From the NCBI RefSeq assembly GCF_028823535.1, contig NZ_JAQIYM010000011.1, forward strand, positions 186,001-250,000: DNA of 64,000 bases. Direction: 5' to 3'. The stretch comes from Pseudomonas serbica (GTDB lineage: Bacteria > Pseudomonadota > Gammaproteobacteria > Pseudomonadales > Pseudomonadaceae). Shown here in pieces: positions 1 through 8,502 of the stretch. The position numbers and the translations under genes are program-made. The notes under the pieces are model-generated. The model saw nothing but the letters and a program-made list of their open reading frames with translations, was not told the origin of the DNA and did not search any database. The first letter of the stretch is position 1. Each line of letters opens with the position of its first letter.

Positions 1-1
1 C

Positions 2-604
2 ACGGCCACGATTGCCGCGCGTTATGGACGCACGTTCGACTGGAGCGTGAAACAGAACATCATCGGCCGTGGTGCAGGTGATCTGGCGCGCTACGTGGTG
101 CAGGCGCTGGACTTGCCGATCAGCGCCGAAGAGTTTCTGGTGATTCGCGAACCGCTGATGCGCGAACGTTTTCCGACGGCGCAGGCGATGCCGGGTGCAG
201 AACAACTGGTCCGGCACTTGAAGGCGCATAACATTCCCATTGCGGTGGGTACCAGTTCCTCGAGCCAGTCGTTCGGCCAGAAGACCACCTTGCACCGCGA
301 CTGGTTCGCCTTGTTCGACTTCATCGTCACCGCCGATGATCCGCAAGTCGGTGCGGCCAAACCGGCGCCGGATATCTTCCTCACGGCAGCGCGACGCTTG
401 GGTGTCGAGCCGCAGGATTGCCTGGTATTCGAGGATTCGCCATTTGGTGTCACGGCAGCGAAAGCGGCGGGGATGACGGCGATTGCGATTCCGGATGCAG
501 CGATGGCCGACGAAAAATACGCCCATGCTGATGGCATTCTTCGTTCGTTGAAGGCATTTGTGCCGGGTGCCTGTGGCTTGCCGGCACTGGACTGGGCGTC
601 GTAG
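2..604 (+). CDS. HAD-superfamily phosphatase, beta-phosphoglucomutase/GS1-like (5' truncated by window)
   Basis: The frame is open from base 2, so the true start and the catalytic DxD loop lie before the window. The visible part has the later HAD motifs: GTSSSS (motif II serine), AAKPAPDIF (motif III lysine) and VFEDSPFGV (motif IV acidic pair), in the order seen in GS1-like and beta-phosphoglucomutase-like phosphatases. It is probably a cytosolic sugar-phosphate or nucleoside-monophosphate phosphatase; the substrate cannot be read from the sequence. The stop codon lies inside a REP-like palindrome. Confidence 0.85.
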   Translation, partial: TATIAARYGRTFDWSVKQNIIGRGAGDLARYVVQALDLPISAEEFLVIREPLMRERFPTAQAMPGAEQLVRHLKAHNIPIAVGTSSSSQSFGQKTTLHRDWFALFDFIVTADDPQVGAAKPAPDIFLTAARRLGVEPQDCLVFEDSPFGVTAAKAAGMTAIAIPDAAMADEKYAHADGILRSLKAFVPGACGLPALDWAS

Positions 605-628
605 GAGCGAGCAAGCTCGCTCCTGCAA
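601..628. repeat. REP-like palindrome
   Basis: GGAGCGAGC-AA-GCTCGCTCC is a near-perfect inverted repeat overlapping the stop codon of the HAD gene. It lies between convergent genes and could also act as a transcription barrier. It shares its core with the other REP elements of this window. Confidence 0.75.
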
Positions 629-631
629 GAA

Positions 632-1378
632 TCAGGCGCCAAAACCACCGTCGATGGTCAGGCTCGCACCAGTGATGTAGCCGGCTTCGGGGCCGACCAG
701 GTAAGCCACGAAACTGGCGATCTCATCGGCCTTGCCGTAACGCCCGACTGCCATCAACGGAATAAGGCTGTCGGCGAAGTCGCCGTGGGCAGGGTTCATG
801 TCGGTATCGACCGGGCCCGGCTGCACATTGTTGATGGTGATGCCTTTGGGGCCGAGGTCGCGGGCCAGGCCCTTGGTCAATCCGACCAGCGCTGATTTGC
901 TCATGGCGTAAGGGCCGCCACCGGCGAACGGCATGCGGTCGGCGTTGGTGCTGCCGATGTTGATGATCCGACCGCCCTCGGTCATGTGCTTGGCGGCAGC
1001 CTGGGTGGCGATGAACACACTGCGCACGTTGATGGCCAAGGTCTGATCGAAGTCTTCGAGCTTGAAATCTTCCAGCGGTGCAACAGCCAGCACGCCAGCG
1101 TTGTTGACCAGGATATCCAGCTTGCCAAAGGCTTCCACGGTAGCGTTCACGGCACCACGAATGGCATCGGCGTCGGCGCTGTCGGCCTTGATGGCCAGGG
1201 CTTTACCGCCAGCAGTGGTGATGCTGTCTTGCAATTCCTCGGCCTTGGCCGTGGAGCTCACATAAGTAAAGGCGACAGTCGCGCCTTCAGCGGCCAGGCG
1301 TTTGACGATGGCTGCGCCGATGCCGCGGGAACCGCCCTGGATCAAAGCCACTTTGCCACTGAGGTTCTGAGTAGTCAT
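632..1378 (-). CDS. SDR-family NAD(P)-dependent oxidoreductase (3-oxoacyl-ACP reductase-like)
   Basis: A classical short-chain dehydrogenase of 248 aa. It has the Rossmann motif GGSRGIG (15-21), NNAG (92-95), catalytic Ser143, and the YxxxK pair Tyr157/Lys161. The ATG at 1378 is chosen because GGAG sits six bases upstream; an in-frame TTG four codons earlier overlaps that ribosome site. The C-terminus GASLTIDGGFGA is typical of the family. It is divergent from a LysR regulator with a shared 126-bp promoter region, which suggests control by that regulator. The substrate is unknown; FabG-like folds act on many carbonyl compounds. Confidence 0.9.
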   Translation of the reverse strand: MTTQNLSGKVALIQGGSRGIGAAIVKRLAAEGATVAFTYVSSTAKAEELQDSITTAGGKALAIKADSADADAIRGAVNATVEAFGKLDILVNNAGVLAVAPLEDFKLEDFDQTLAINVRSVFIATQAAAKHMTEGGRIINIGSTNADRMPFAGGGPYAMSKSALVGLTKGLARDLGPKGITINNVQPGPVDTDMNPAHGDFADSLIPLMAVGRYGKADEIASFVAYLVGPEAGYITGASLTIDGGFGA

Positions 1379-1475
1379 ATCGATCTCCAAAATCCCGAGG
1401 CGAGATGTCCCGGTTGATGGAGCCTAGTATCGAATCAGGATTGCAGGCTGAGTAGGGGGTAATTGCGATAGTCTG

Positions 1476-1494
1476 TATAAACCAGAAGTTTATA
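1476..1494. promoter_or_regulatory. Candidate LysR-type operator, 7-5-7 inverted repeat
   Basis: TATAAAC-CAGAA-GTTTATA is a perfect 19-bp palindrome that contains the LysR T-N11-A pattern. It ends 10 bp before the LysR start codon and lies about 100 bp upstream of the divergent SDR gene. This is the usual place for an autoregulatory and activating LysR site. Confidence 0.65.
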
Positions 1495-1504
1495 ATGGCC
1501 CTCT

Positions 1505-2428
1505 ATGGAAACCTTCAGCAGTATCGAATGCTTTGTACGCAGCGCCGAGGTTGGCAGCTTTGCCGAGGCTGCACGGCGGTTGAGCCTGACCCCGGCGGCC
1601 GTAGGTAAAAGCGTGGCCAAGCTCGAAGCGCGACTGGGCGTGCGGCTGTTCCAGCGCAGCACCCGCAGCCTGACGCTGACCGAGGCCGGTCAGCTGTTTC
1701 TCGATGAAGTTAGCGGCAGCCTGCTCACGATCCAGAATGCCGTGGCCAATCTGGCCAGCGCCGAAGGTCGACCGGCGGGTACCCTGAAGGTCAGCATGGG
1801 CACCGTGTTCGGGCGTTTATACATCGTGCCGTTACTCGGTGAATTTTTGCGGCGCTTTCCCGCGATCAATCCGGACTGGCATTTCGATAACCGTCAGGTA
1901 GACCTGATCGCCCAGGGCTTCGATGCCGCGATCGGGGGCGGTTTCGAACTGCCGCAGGGTGTGGTTGCACGCAAGCTGACACCGGCCCATCGCGTGCTGG
2001 TGGCCTCTGCCGATTACCTGGCGGCGCGCGAAGCGATCCTTGAGCCTGACGATCTCAAGCTTCACGACGGCATCCTCATCCGCTCGCCGCAGACCGGTCG
2101 CGTGCGCTCCTGGCAGTTGACCAGCCGCACCCGGCAACACAGTCCCTTGACCCTCGACGCACGGATGACCATGAGCGATTCGGAAGCGGCTTGCGCCACG
2201 GCCGTCCAGGGTTTGGGCGTTGCACTGGTGAGCATGCCCTTTGCGGTGGGTTATCTGGAGGCGGGGACGTTGCAGCGGGTGCTGCCGGACTGGTATGTCG
2301 ATGATGGCAATATTTCCATCTATTACGCCGAACACAAACTGCTGCCCGGCAAGACCCGGGCGTTTGTGGATTTCATTATTGAGCAGTTTGCGGAGCGGGG
2401 GTTGGGGCAGCGTTTTAGTGCGGTATGA
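1505..2428 (+). CDS. LysR-family transcriptional regulator
   Basis: A 307-aa protein. The N-terminal winged helix-turn-helix (about 1-60, FAEAARRLSLTPAAVGKSVAKLE) is typical of the LysR family, and the rest is a substrate-binding-like effector domain. It belongs to the AaeR/CrgA-like branch by general appearance. It is divergent from the SDR gene at 632-1378, and a perfect inverted repeat lies in the promoter between them. The likely role is regulation of that reductase in response to an unknown small molecule. Confidence 0.9.
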   Translation: METFSSIECFVRSAEVGSFAEAARRLSLTPAAVGKSVAKLEARLGVRLFQRSTRSLTLTEAGQLFLDEVSGSLLTIQNAVANLASAEGRPAGTLKVSMGTVFGRLYIVPLLGEFLRRFPAINPDWHFDNRQVDLIAQGFDAAIGGGFELPQGVVARKLTPAHRVLVASADYLAAREAILEPDDLKLHDGILIRSPQTGRVRSWQLTSRTRQHSPLTLDARMTMSDSEAACATAVQGLGVALVSMPFAVGYLEAGTLQRVLPDWYVDDGNISIYYAEHKLLPGKTRAFVDFIIEQFAERGLGQRFSAV

Positions 2429-2440
2429 ACCAGGCGCCCC

Positions 2441-2518
2441 CTTCGCGAGCAAGCCCGCTCCCACATTGGATCTGCGGCTTGCACAAATCCCCTGTGGGAG
2501 CGGGCTTGCTCGCGATGA
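2441..2518. repeat. REP pair (inverted REP elements)
   Basis: CTTCGCGAGCAAGCCCGCTCCCAC is followed about 30 bp later by its reverse complement ending in GGGCTTGCTCGCG. The pair lies between the convergent LysR and racemase-like genes. Confidence 0.85.
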
Positions 2519-2544
2519 GGGCGACTCGGTTCAAGGTTGGGAAT

Positions 2545-3273
2545 TCAGCGCCCAAACCGCCCCGGCCAGCCAATGATGTGCTTCGCCCGTGGCGTCGCAT
2601 AAGTCCGCACCTTGGACGTCGACAACCCCAGTCGCACCAGTGATTCGGCGATGGTCACCGCCGCCGTCACGCCATCGATCACCGGCACGCCAGTACGCTG
2701 GCGGATCTGTTCATCCAGCCCGGCCATGCCGCCGCAGCCCAGGCAAATCACTTCGGCCTTGTCCTGGGTCACCGCCAGTTCAGCCTGATGCACGATGGCC
2801 TCCAGTGCGCGTTGCGGCTCGTGTTCCAGTTCCAGCACCGCCAGGCCGCTGGCCCGCACCGAAGCACAGCGGTCCCAGAGCCCGGACAACTTCAGCCGAT
2901 CTTCGATCAGCGGCACAGTGCGGTCGAGGGTGGTAACGACCGAGTAGGCGTGACCGAGAAACATCGCGGTGCTCGCGGCCGCATCGGTGATGTCCACCAC
3001 CGGTACGTTGAGCAATTCCTGCAGGCCTTCGCGGCCGTGTTCGCCGTAGCCGGCTTGAATCACGGCATCGAAGGGCTGGTCGTAGGCCATCACCCGATCC
3101 ATCACCGCAATGGCGGCCAGGTAGCTTTCGAAGTTGCCTTCTACCGAGTCGGCTCCGAAGTACGGCGTCAGGCCAACGATCTCCGTGCCGGGCGCGGCCA
3201 CGGCCTGGGCCGAGCAGGCGATGGCCTGGGTAATGGATTCGGTGGTGTTGACGTTGACCACGAGAATGCGCAT
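2545..3273 (-). CDS. Asp/Glu/hydantoin racemase-family protein (HyuE-like), first catalytic Cys replaced
   Basis: The 242-aa length and the N-terminus (MRILVVNVNTTESIT) match the hydantoin/allantoin racemase family. The C-terminal cysteine motif CLGCGGMAGL is present (Cys180). At the place where racemases have the first catalytic cysteine, in a CFGDPG-type motif, this protein reads AGYGEHG, so glycine 75 replaces cysteine. A two-base racemase needs both cysteines; arylmalonate decarboxylase has only the C-terminal one with a glycine at the first position. The enzyme may therefore not be a racemase. It lies 56 bp downstream of the NCS1 transporter gene, so the two form an operon and probably handle a hydantoin, allantoin or pyrimidine-related compound. 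Confidence 0.8.
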   Translation of the reverse strand: MRILVVNVNTTESITQAIACSAQAVAAPGTEIVGLTPYFGADSVEGNFESYLAAIAVMDRVMAYDQPFDAVIQAGYGEHGREGLQELLNVPVVDITDAAASTAMFLGHAYSVVTTLDRTVPLIEDRLKLSGLWDRCASVRASGLAVLELEHEPQRALEAIVHQAELAVTQDKAEVICLGCGGMAGLDEQIRQRTGVPVIDGVTAAVTIAESLVRLGLSTSKVRTYATPRAKHIIGWPGRFGR

Positions 3274-3329
3274 GGGAAATCCTTCTAGCGGGTGGTTCAG
3301 CGGCCCGATGCAACCGGGCCGCGAGGGAG

Positions 3330-4871
3330 TTAGTGGCTGACGTTGTCCACGGCGATGGCTTCACCGCTGACGTCGGCGTAGTGGGGTTGGCGCTTGGCGA
3401 TGATCAGGTAGAGCATCCCGGAAATCCCGGCGCCGATCAGCCAGGAGAACGGCGACACCAGGTGGAAACCCGGTACCAGTGCCAGGACGATGGCGATCAG
3501 CGCGGCGGGAATGAAGGCCGCCACCGCGCGCAGGTTGACCCCGCGGCTGTAGTAATAGGCACCGTTGGGGTCTTCGCTGTACAACTGCGGCACGTTGACC
3601 TGGCCTTTTCGCACCAGCCAGTAGTCGACCATGATCACGCCGTACAGCGGGCCGAGCAGGGCGCCGAGTCCGGAGAGGAAGTAGACGATCACCAGTGGGC
3701 TGTTGTAGAGGTTCCACGGCAGGATCAGCACGGCAATGGTCGCGCTGATCAGCCCGGCACGGCGGAACGTCAGGTACTTGGGCGCCAGGTTGCTGAGGAC
3801 AAAGGCCGGGGCGACGAAGTTGGCCATGATATTGACCGCCACGGTGACGATCAGGAACGCCAGGCAACCCAGGACCAGGAAGAAGGTATTTGGGATCGAG
3901 GCGATGATCTCGGTCGGGCTTTCAATGATCCGGCCGTTAATCTGGAATTGCGCGCCACAGAGCAGGACTGTGATGGCGGCGAAGACCAGGATGTTCACCG
4001 GCAGGCCCCAGAAGTTGCCGACCTTGATGGTCTTGCGGCACGGCGCAGAGCGGGCGAAGTCGCAGAAGTTGAGGATCAGCGTGCCGTAGATCGCCAGCCA
4101 CAACGCACCGCCGGCAAAGATATTGCGCCACATCTCGCCACCGCCCAGCGGCTCGCGGATCGACCAGGCGATGGTCGCATTGGCCTGGAAGTACATCCAG
4201 GCGGCAAGGGCGGCGACGGTGAGCAGGATCACCGGCCCGGCAAACCCTTCGTAGCGCCGCACCATCTCCATGCCATAGGCGAGGATCGCCAACTGCACCA
4301 ACCAGATCGAGACGAAACACACCCAACCCAGTGTCGACAGACCGAGGATCGAGTCGTGGTCGTACTCGGCGAAACCGGGATGGATGGCGGTCAGCAACAC
4401 CCGAAAGACCACCGAGGCCAGGTAGGTCTGGATGCCGAACCAGGCGATGGCGATCACAGCGCGGATCAAAGCGGGAATCTGTGCCCCGTGGATGCCGAAA
4501 CTGATGCGGCTGATGACCGGAAACGGCACCCCGGTTTTCTGGCCCATGTAGCCCGACAGGTTCATGAAGCAATACACCAGCGCCGCGCCGATGCCCAGGG
4601 ACAGGAGAATCTGCCAGCCGCCCAGGCCCAGGGCATAGAGGCCGATGGCAAACGAGTAGTTGGCGATGTTGTGCACATCGTTGGTCCACAACGCGAAGAT
4701 GCTGTAGCGACCCCAGCGCCGGCCTTCCGCCTTCGTTGGCGCCAGGTCCTTGTTGTGCAGGCGGGGGCTGAGCACGACAGAGGATTCAAGCGATTGCCCA
4801 AAAGCTGTCTGGGTGACGTGGGAGGAGGGTAGATCCAGCGCGACATTGTTATTGGAGAGACTTGTACGCAT
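3330..4871 (-). CDS. NCS1-family nucleobase/hydantoin/allantoin:cation symporter
   Basis: A 513-aa integral membrane protein with about 12 hydrophobic segments. The N-terminal pattern WTNDVHNIANYSFAIGL and the later GQKTGVPFPVISRISFGIHGA are typical of the NCS1 (PucI/Mhp1/CodB) family, which imports hydantoins, allantoin, uracil, cytosine or similar ring compounds with Na+ or H+. It is the first gene of an operon with the racemase-like gene downstream. The upstream 500 bp contain a TTGTATACAA palindrome that could be a GntR-type operator. The exact substrate cannot be assigned. Confidence 0.88.
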   Translation of the reverse strand: MRTSLSNNNVALDLPSSHVTQTAFGQSLESSVVLSPRLHNKDLAPTKAEGRRWGRYSIFALWTNDVHNIANYSFAIGLYALGLGGWQILLSLGIGAALVYCFMNLSGYMGQKTGVPFPVISRISFGIHGAQIPALIRAVIAIAWFGIQTYLASVVFRVLLTAIHPGFAEYDHDSILGLSTLGWVCFVSIWLVQLAILAYGMEMVRRYEGFAGPVILLTVAALAAWMYFQANATIAWSIREPLGGGEMWRNIFAGGALWLAIYGTLILNFCDFARSAPCRKTIKVGNFWGLPVNILVFAAITVLLCGAQFQINGRIIESPTEIIASIPNTFFLVLGCLAFLIVTVAVNIMANFVAPAFVLSNLAPKYLTFRRAGLISATIAVLILPWNLYNSPLVIVYFLSGLGALLGPLYGVIMVDYWLVRKGQVNVPQLYSEDPNGAYYYSRGVNLRAVAAFIPAALIAIVLALVPGFHLVSPFSWLIGAGISGMLYLIIAKRQPHYADVSGEAIAVDNVSH

Positions 4872-5369
4872 TCCGGCAGGCTCCTGATGCTCGACGCCGC
4901 GATGACTGTGCTTGAGCCTTTGCTCGGCAATCTTCGTCGCGGGTGGCGAATATCATTGGTTACGGGGCATCTGCAGCCTGTACGGGATAGGGCGCTTCAG
5001 GCTTGCGGATCTAAGTGTTTTTATGTTTTGGATTTATTGTATACAAAACATGTATGCACTTAAGCGAGATGCGTGCCAGTCGGGAGATATATGAAATGCG
5101 CTGCTCATTTCGTTTTGTTATGGATTTCCGCCAAGTGATTGAAAAATCGGAAATATAAATTGACCGTTTGAACAGGTATTTATTTTTCAGCGGGATTGTT
5201 GGGTTTGATCGACTGGGGAAGTCAGGAAAGGAGGATGTAACTTTTTGGGGCGTGTAAACTAAAAGTGCACACATAAATGGCACCTATGGTGACATTCCTG
5301 TGTACACATTTATCGGCTCGGTCACGAATCCTGAGCAAGCTTGCTCCTACAGGGGGATTTGCAGAGAGA
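4872..5369. promoter_or_regulatory. AT-rich 498-bp intergenic region upstream of the NCS1 operon
   Basis: This stretch is clearly richer in A and T than its surroundings and has no convincing gene. An open frame on the minus strand at 5011-5283 lacks family features and Pseudomonas codon use. It contains two perfect 10-bp palindromes, TTGTATACAA (5037-5046) and TGTGTACACA (5299-5308), and a GAGCAAGCTTGCTC palindrome near the end of cysH (5333-5346) that resembles a degenerate REP. The first palindrome lies 166 bp upstream of the NCS1 start and is a plausible operator. Confidence 0.6.
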
Positions 5370-6110
5370 TCAGGCTTTGGACTTGCTGATGATATTGCCG
5401 GCATGCAACCCGCATTCTTTCTGCGTGGCTTCTTCCCACCACCAGCGACCTTCACGCTCGTGCTGGTTCGGTAGCACCGGGCGGGTGCACGGCTCGCATC
5501 CGATGCTGATGAACCCGCGTTCGTGCAGGCTGTTGTACGGCAGTTCGAGCATACGGATATAGCCCCAGATTTCCTCGCTGGTCATTTGTGCCAGGGGGTT
5601 GAACTTGTACAGGGTGCGTTCCGGGGTGGAGAACGCGGTATCGACTTCCATCACGGCTACGGCGCTGCGCGTGCCGGGACTCTGGTCGCGGCGCTGGCCG
5701 GTAGCCCAGGCCTTCACGCCAGACAGCTTGCGACGCAGCGGCTCGATCTTGCGGATGCCGCAGCATTCGCCATGACCGTCCTTGTAGAAACTGAACAGGC
5801 CTTTTTCCTTCACGAACGGTTCCAGCTTGGTGTAGTCCGGCGACACCAGTTCGATATCGATCTTGTAGTGCTCGCGCACCTGATCGATGAAGCGATAGGT
5901 CTCGGGATGCAAGCGGCCGGTGTCGAGGCTGAATACCTTGACGTTTTTGTTCAGCTTCCAGGCCATGTCCACCAGCACCACGTCTTCGGCGCCGCTGAAA
6001 GATATCCACAGTTCATCGCCAAACTCGGCAAACGCGAGTTTGAGAATGTCCTGGGCAGATTTGTTGGCATAGGTCGTGGCGAGTTCCACGACGTCGAACG
6101 TTGGGCTCAT
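5370..6110 (-). CDS. cysH: Adenylyl-sulfate (APS) reductase, thioredoxin-dependent
   Basis: A 246-aa assimilatory sulfonucleotide reductase that reduces APS to sulfite in cysteine biosynthesis. The P-loop-like SFSGAEDVV is at 38-45. Cys116-Cys117 and Cys205/Cys208 form the CC...CxxC set that binds a [4Fe-4S] cluster, which marks the APS-type enzyme of Pseudomonas and plants rather than the cluster-free PAPS type of enterobacteria. Catalytic Cys233 is in KECGLH. It is divergent from thrH with about 160 bp between them. Confidence 0.95.
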   Translation of the reverse strand: MSPTFDVVELATTYANKSAQDILKLAFAEFGDELWISFSGAEDVVLVDMAWKLNKNVKVFSLDTGRLHPETYRFIDQVREHYKIDIELVSPDYTKLEPFVKEKGLFSFYKDGHGECCGIRKIEPLRRKLSGVKAWATGQRRDQSPGTRSAVAVMEVDTAFSTPERTLYKFNPLAQMTSEEIWGYIRMLELPYNSLHERGFISIGCEPCTRPVLPNQHEREGRWWWEEATQKECGLHAGNIISKSKA

Positions 6111-6273
6111 CAGGGCGGCTTCCTACAGGTCGGTGGCGCTTGGCGCTCTATATGGGGCCGATGGTAACAAAAAGCTGCAGGGGCCGGGGCGTCCTCTGCG
6201 TTGCGCGGTGGTGGAGTTGTCGCTAGAGTTCGGGCTCGCTCGACTCAATGAACAATACCAATGGGAGTGTCTT

Positions 6274-6891
6274 GTGGAAATTGCCTGTCTGGATCTTGAA
6301 GGTGTGCTGGTCCCGGAAATATGGATCGCCTTCGCGGAAAAAACCGGGATCGAATCCCTCAGGGCCACCACTCGGGACATTCCCGACTATGACGTGCTGA
6401 TGAAGCAACGCTTGCGGATTCTCGACGAACACGGCCTGAAGCTTGCCGACATCCAGGAAGTGATCGCGACCCTCAAGCCGCTGGACGGTGCCGTCGAGTT
6501 CGTCGACTGGCTGCGCGAGCGCTTCCAGGTGGTGATCCTGTCGGACACCTTCTACGAGTTTTCCCAGCCGCTGATGCGTCAGCTGGGCTTCCCGACCTTG
6601 CTTTGCCATCGTCTGGTCACTGACGACAGCGGGCGCGTCACGGGCTATCAGTTACGCCAGAAAGATCCCAAGCGCCAGTCTGTGTTGTCCTTCAAGAGCC
6701 TCTACTACCGGGTAATCGCGGCGGGGGATTCCTATAACGACACCACGATGCTGGGTGAGGCGGATGCCGGGATTCTGTTCCATGCGCCGGATAACGTGAT
6801 CGCCGAATTCCCGCAGTTTCCGGCGGTGCATACGTTTGAAGAGCTGAAGCAGGAATTCATCAAGGCTTCCAACCGTACCTTGAGTCTGTAG
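6274..6891 (+). CDS. thrH: Phosphoserine phosphatase / phosphoserine:homoserine phosphotransferase ThrH
   Basis: A HAD-family protein of 205 aa, the length of Pseudomonas ThrH. A GTG start at 6274 is chosen because GGGAG lies just upstream and the product then begins MEIACLDLEGVLVPE, with the nucleophile loop DLEGVL. Later motifs are LSDTFYEF (motif II) and AGDSYNDTTML (motif IV). ThrH dephosphorylates phosphoserine and can transfer the phosphate to homoserine, linking serine and threonine synthesis. The frame stays open upstream of the GTG, but that part has no family match. Confidence 0.93.
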   Translation: MEIACLDLEGVLVPEIWIAFAEKTGIESLRATTRDIPDYDVLMKQRLRILDEHGLKLADIQEVIATLKPLDGAVEFVDWLRERFQVVILSDTFYEFSQPLMRQLGFPTLLCHRLVTDDSGRVTGYQLRQKDPKRQSVLSFKSLYYRVIAAGDSYNDTTMLGEADAGILFHAPDNVIAEFPQFPAVHTFEELKQEFIKASNRTLSL

Positions 6892-6907
6892 TCGTCTGAA
6901 CTGACTC

Positions 6908-6973
6908 CTTCGCCGGCAAGCCGGCTCCTGCAGGAGCATCACGATCCCTGCAGGAGCCGGCTTGCCGGCGAAG
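6908..6973. repeat. REP pair between convergent thrH and pabB
   Basis: CTTCGCCGGCAAGCCGGCTCCTGCAG and its inverted copy flank a short loop. The pair fills the space between the two convergent stop codons and may serve as a shared transcription end. Confidence 0.85.
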
Positions 6974-6975
6974 CT

Positions 6976-8313
6976 TTAAAGGCCTTGCAGGGTATCGAGC
7001 AGCACCTTCACCTTGGTAATCGATTCTTGATACTCGGCCTGCCACTCGGAGTCCGCGACGATTCCACCGCCGCCCCAGCAACACACCTGTCCATCCTTGA
7101 CCAGCAAGCTGCGGATGGCGATGGAGCTATCCATCTCGCCGCGCACGTCCAGATACAGCAATGAACCGCAATACAGGCCGCGTCGGGTGGGTTCCAGCTC
7201 GTCGATGATCTGCATCGAGCGAATTTTCGGTGCGCCGGTAATCGAGCCGCCCGGGAAGCTGCCGGCGATCAGGTCGAGCGCATCCCGATCATCCGCCAGT
7301 TCGCCGGTCACGCTACTCACCAGGTGGTGCACATTCGGGTAGCTTTCCAGGCTGAACAACTCAGGCACACGAACCGAGCCGGTGCGGCAGGTGCGGCCGA
7401 GGTCGTTGCGCAGCAAGTCGACAATCATCAGGTTTTCCGCGCGGTCCTTGGGGCTGGCCAGCAGTTCAGCGGCGTTCGCCGCGTCTTCGGCTGGCGTGAG
7501 GCCTCGTGGGCGCGTGCCTTTGATCGGGCGGGTTTCAACCAGGCGCTCGCTGACTTTGACGAAACGTTCCGGCGACAGACTCAGCACCGCACCGCCGTCG
7601 GGCAGGCTCTGGAAGCCGGAAAACGGCGTGGGGCAAGCCAGGCGCAACGCGCAGTATGCTGTCCATGGATCACCCTGGCAGGGCGCGCGGAAGCGTTGGG
7701 CGAAGTTGACCTGATAGCAGTCACCGGCCTGGATGTATTGCTGGATGCGCTCGATCGCCTGGCGATATTGTTCAGCGCTCAGGTCGGCATGCATTGGCGC
7801 CTGCAAGCTGAATGGCTCAGTCGCGTCCGCGGTCGGCTGGGTGAATAGCTCGATCAAACGCTGACGTTCGCTGTCGGCCAACGTCGGATGGAACACCAGT
7901 TGGCTGGTGGCCTGCTGGTGATCGCTGATCAGTGCCCAGGCGTACAGGCCGAACCGCGCATCCGGCAAATGCAGGTCATCCAGGGCTCGGCTCGGCAGGT
8001 TTTCCAGGTGGCGGCCGAAGTCGTAGCTCAGGTAGCCGATCAAGCCGCCGGCGAAAGGCAGGTCATGGGCAAGCGTCGCTTCGCCCAGGCGCGCCAGATT
8101 ATTGCGTAGGCGTTGCAGGAAATCGCTGCCACGTTCGTCAGGCGCGACCGTCAATTCGTCCAGCGGCCAGGCGCTGAGCAGGTCAAAGCGCCCGCGCTCG
8201 GCACTGGGCCGGCCGCTGTCGAGCAGCACGGCACCGGGGGCATGACGAATGGCCGCAAAGTAGTCGGCGGGGTTGGCGCGATAGGGCAGCGGGTGTACGG
8301 AACAGGTCGGCAT
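6976..8313 (-). CDS. pabB: Aminodeoxychorismate synthase component I
   Basis: A 445-aa chorismate-utilising enzyme that aminates chorismate to 4-amino-4-deoxychorismate in folate (p-aminobenzoate) synthesis. The C-terminal half has the chorismate-binding motifs: SLSPERF, ETRPIKGTRPRG (the lysine of PIKGT marks PabB rather than TrpE), DLLRNDLGR and SFPGGSITGAPK. The N-terminal half has the anthranilate-synthase-I-type domain with GGLIGYLSYDFGR. The partner glutaminase PabA is not in this window. It is a single gene on the minus strand, convergent with thrH. Confidence 0.95.
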   Translation of the reverse strand: MPTCSVHPLPYRANPADYFAAIRHAPGAVLLDSGRPSAERGRFDLLSAWPLDELTVAPDERGSDFLQRLRNNLARLGEATLAHDLPFAGGLIGYLSYDFGRHLENLPSRALDDLHLPDARFGLYAWALISDHQQATSQLVFHPTLADSERQRLIELFTQPTADATEPFSLQAPMHADLSAEQYRQAIERIQQYIQAGDCYQVNFAQRFRAPCQGDPWTAYCALRLACPTPFSGFQSLPDGGAVLSLSPERFVKVSERLVETRPIKGTRPRGLTPAEDAANAAELLASPKDRAENLMIVDLLRNDLGRTCRTGSVRVPELFSLESYPNVHHLVSSVTGELADDRDALDLIAGSFPGGSITGAPKIRSMQIIDELEPTRRGLYCGSLLYLDVRGEMDSSIAIRSLLVKDGQVCCWGGGGIVADSEWQAEYQESITKVKVLLDTLQGL

Positions 8314-8426
8314 GGGCGGGAGAGATCAGCCATGGAGGCGGGGTGGCGATTGTAGTCCTCTCGGGGAATTGCTCCTAGAGGGTATGTCGGGGATTGGCAG
8401 GTTGGGTACTTCATTGGCAATTCGGC

Positions 8427-8486
8427 CGCCATCGCTGGCAAGCCAGCTCCTACAGGGTTGTGGGAGCTGGCCTGCCGGCGATGGCA
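8427..8486. repeat. REP pair
   Basis: CATCGCTGGCAAGCCAGCTCC and an imperfect inverted copy GGAGCTGGCCTGCCGGCGATG face each other across a short loop, between the ATP-grasp gene and pabB. Confidence 0.8.
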
Positions 8487-8502
8487 GCAACGCGGTCTCG
8501 GA

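Noticed and set aside
1379..1390. TTG start four codons upstream for the SDR gene
   Set aside because: The GGAG ribosome site for the ATG at 1378 lies within those codons.
5011..5283. A 90-codon open frame on the minus strand in the AT-rich island
   Set aside because: Its composition is unlike Pseudomonas genes, it has no ribosome site that I can see and no family feature. A remnant of foreign DNA is possible but cannot be supported.
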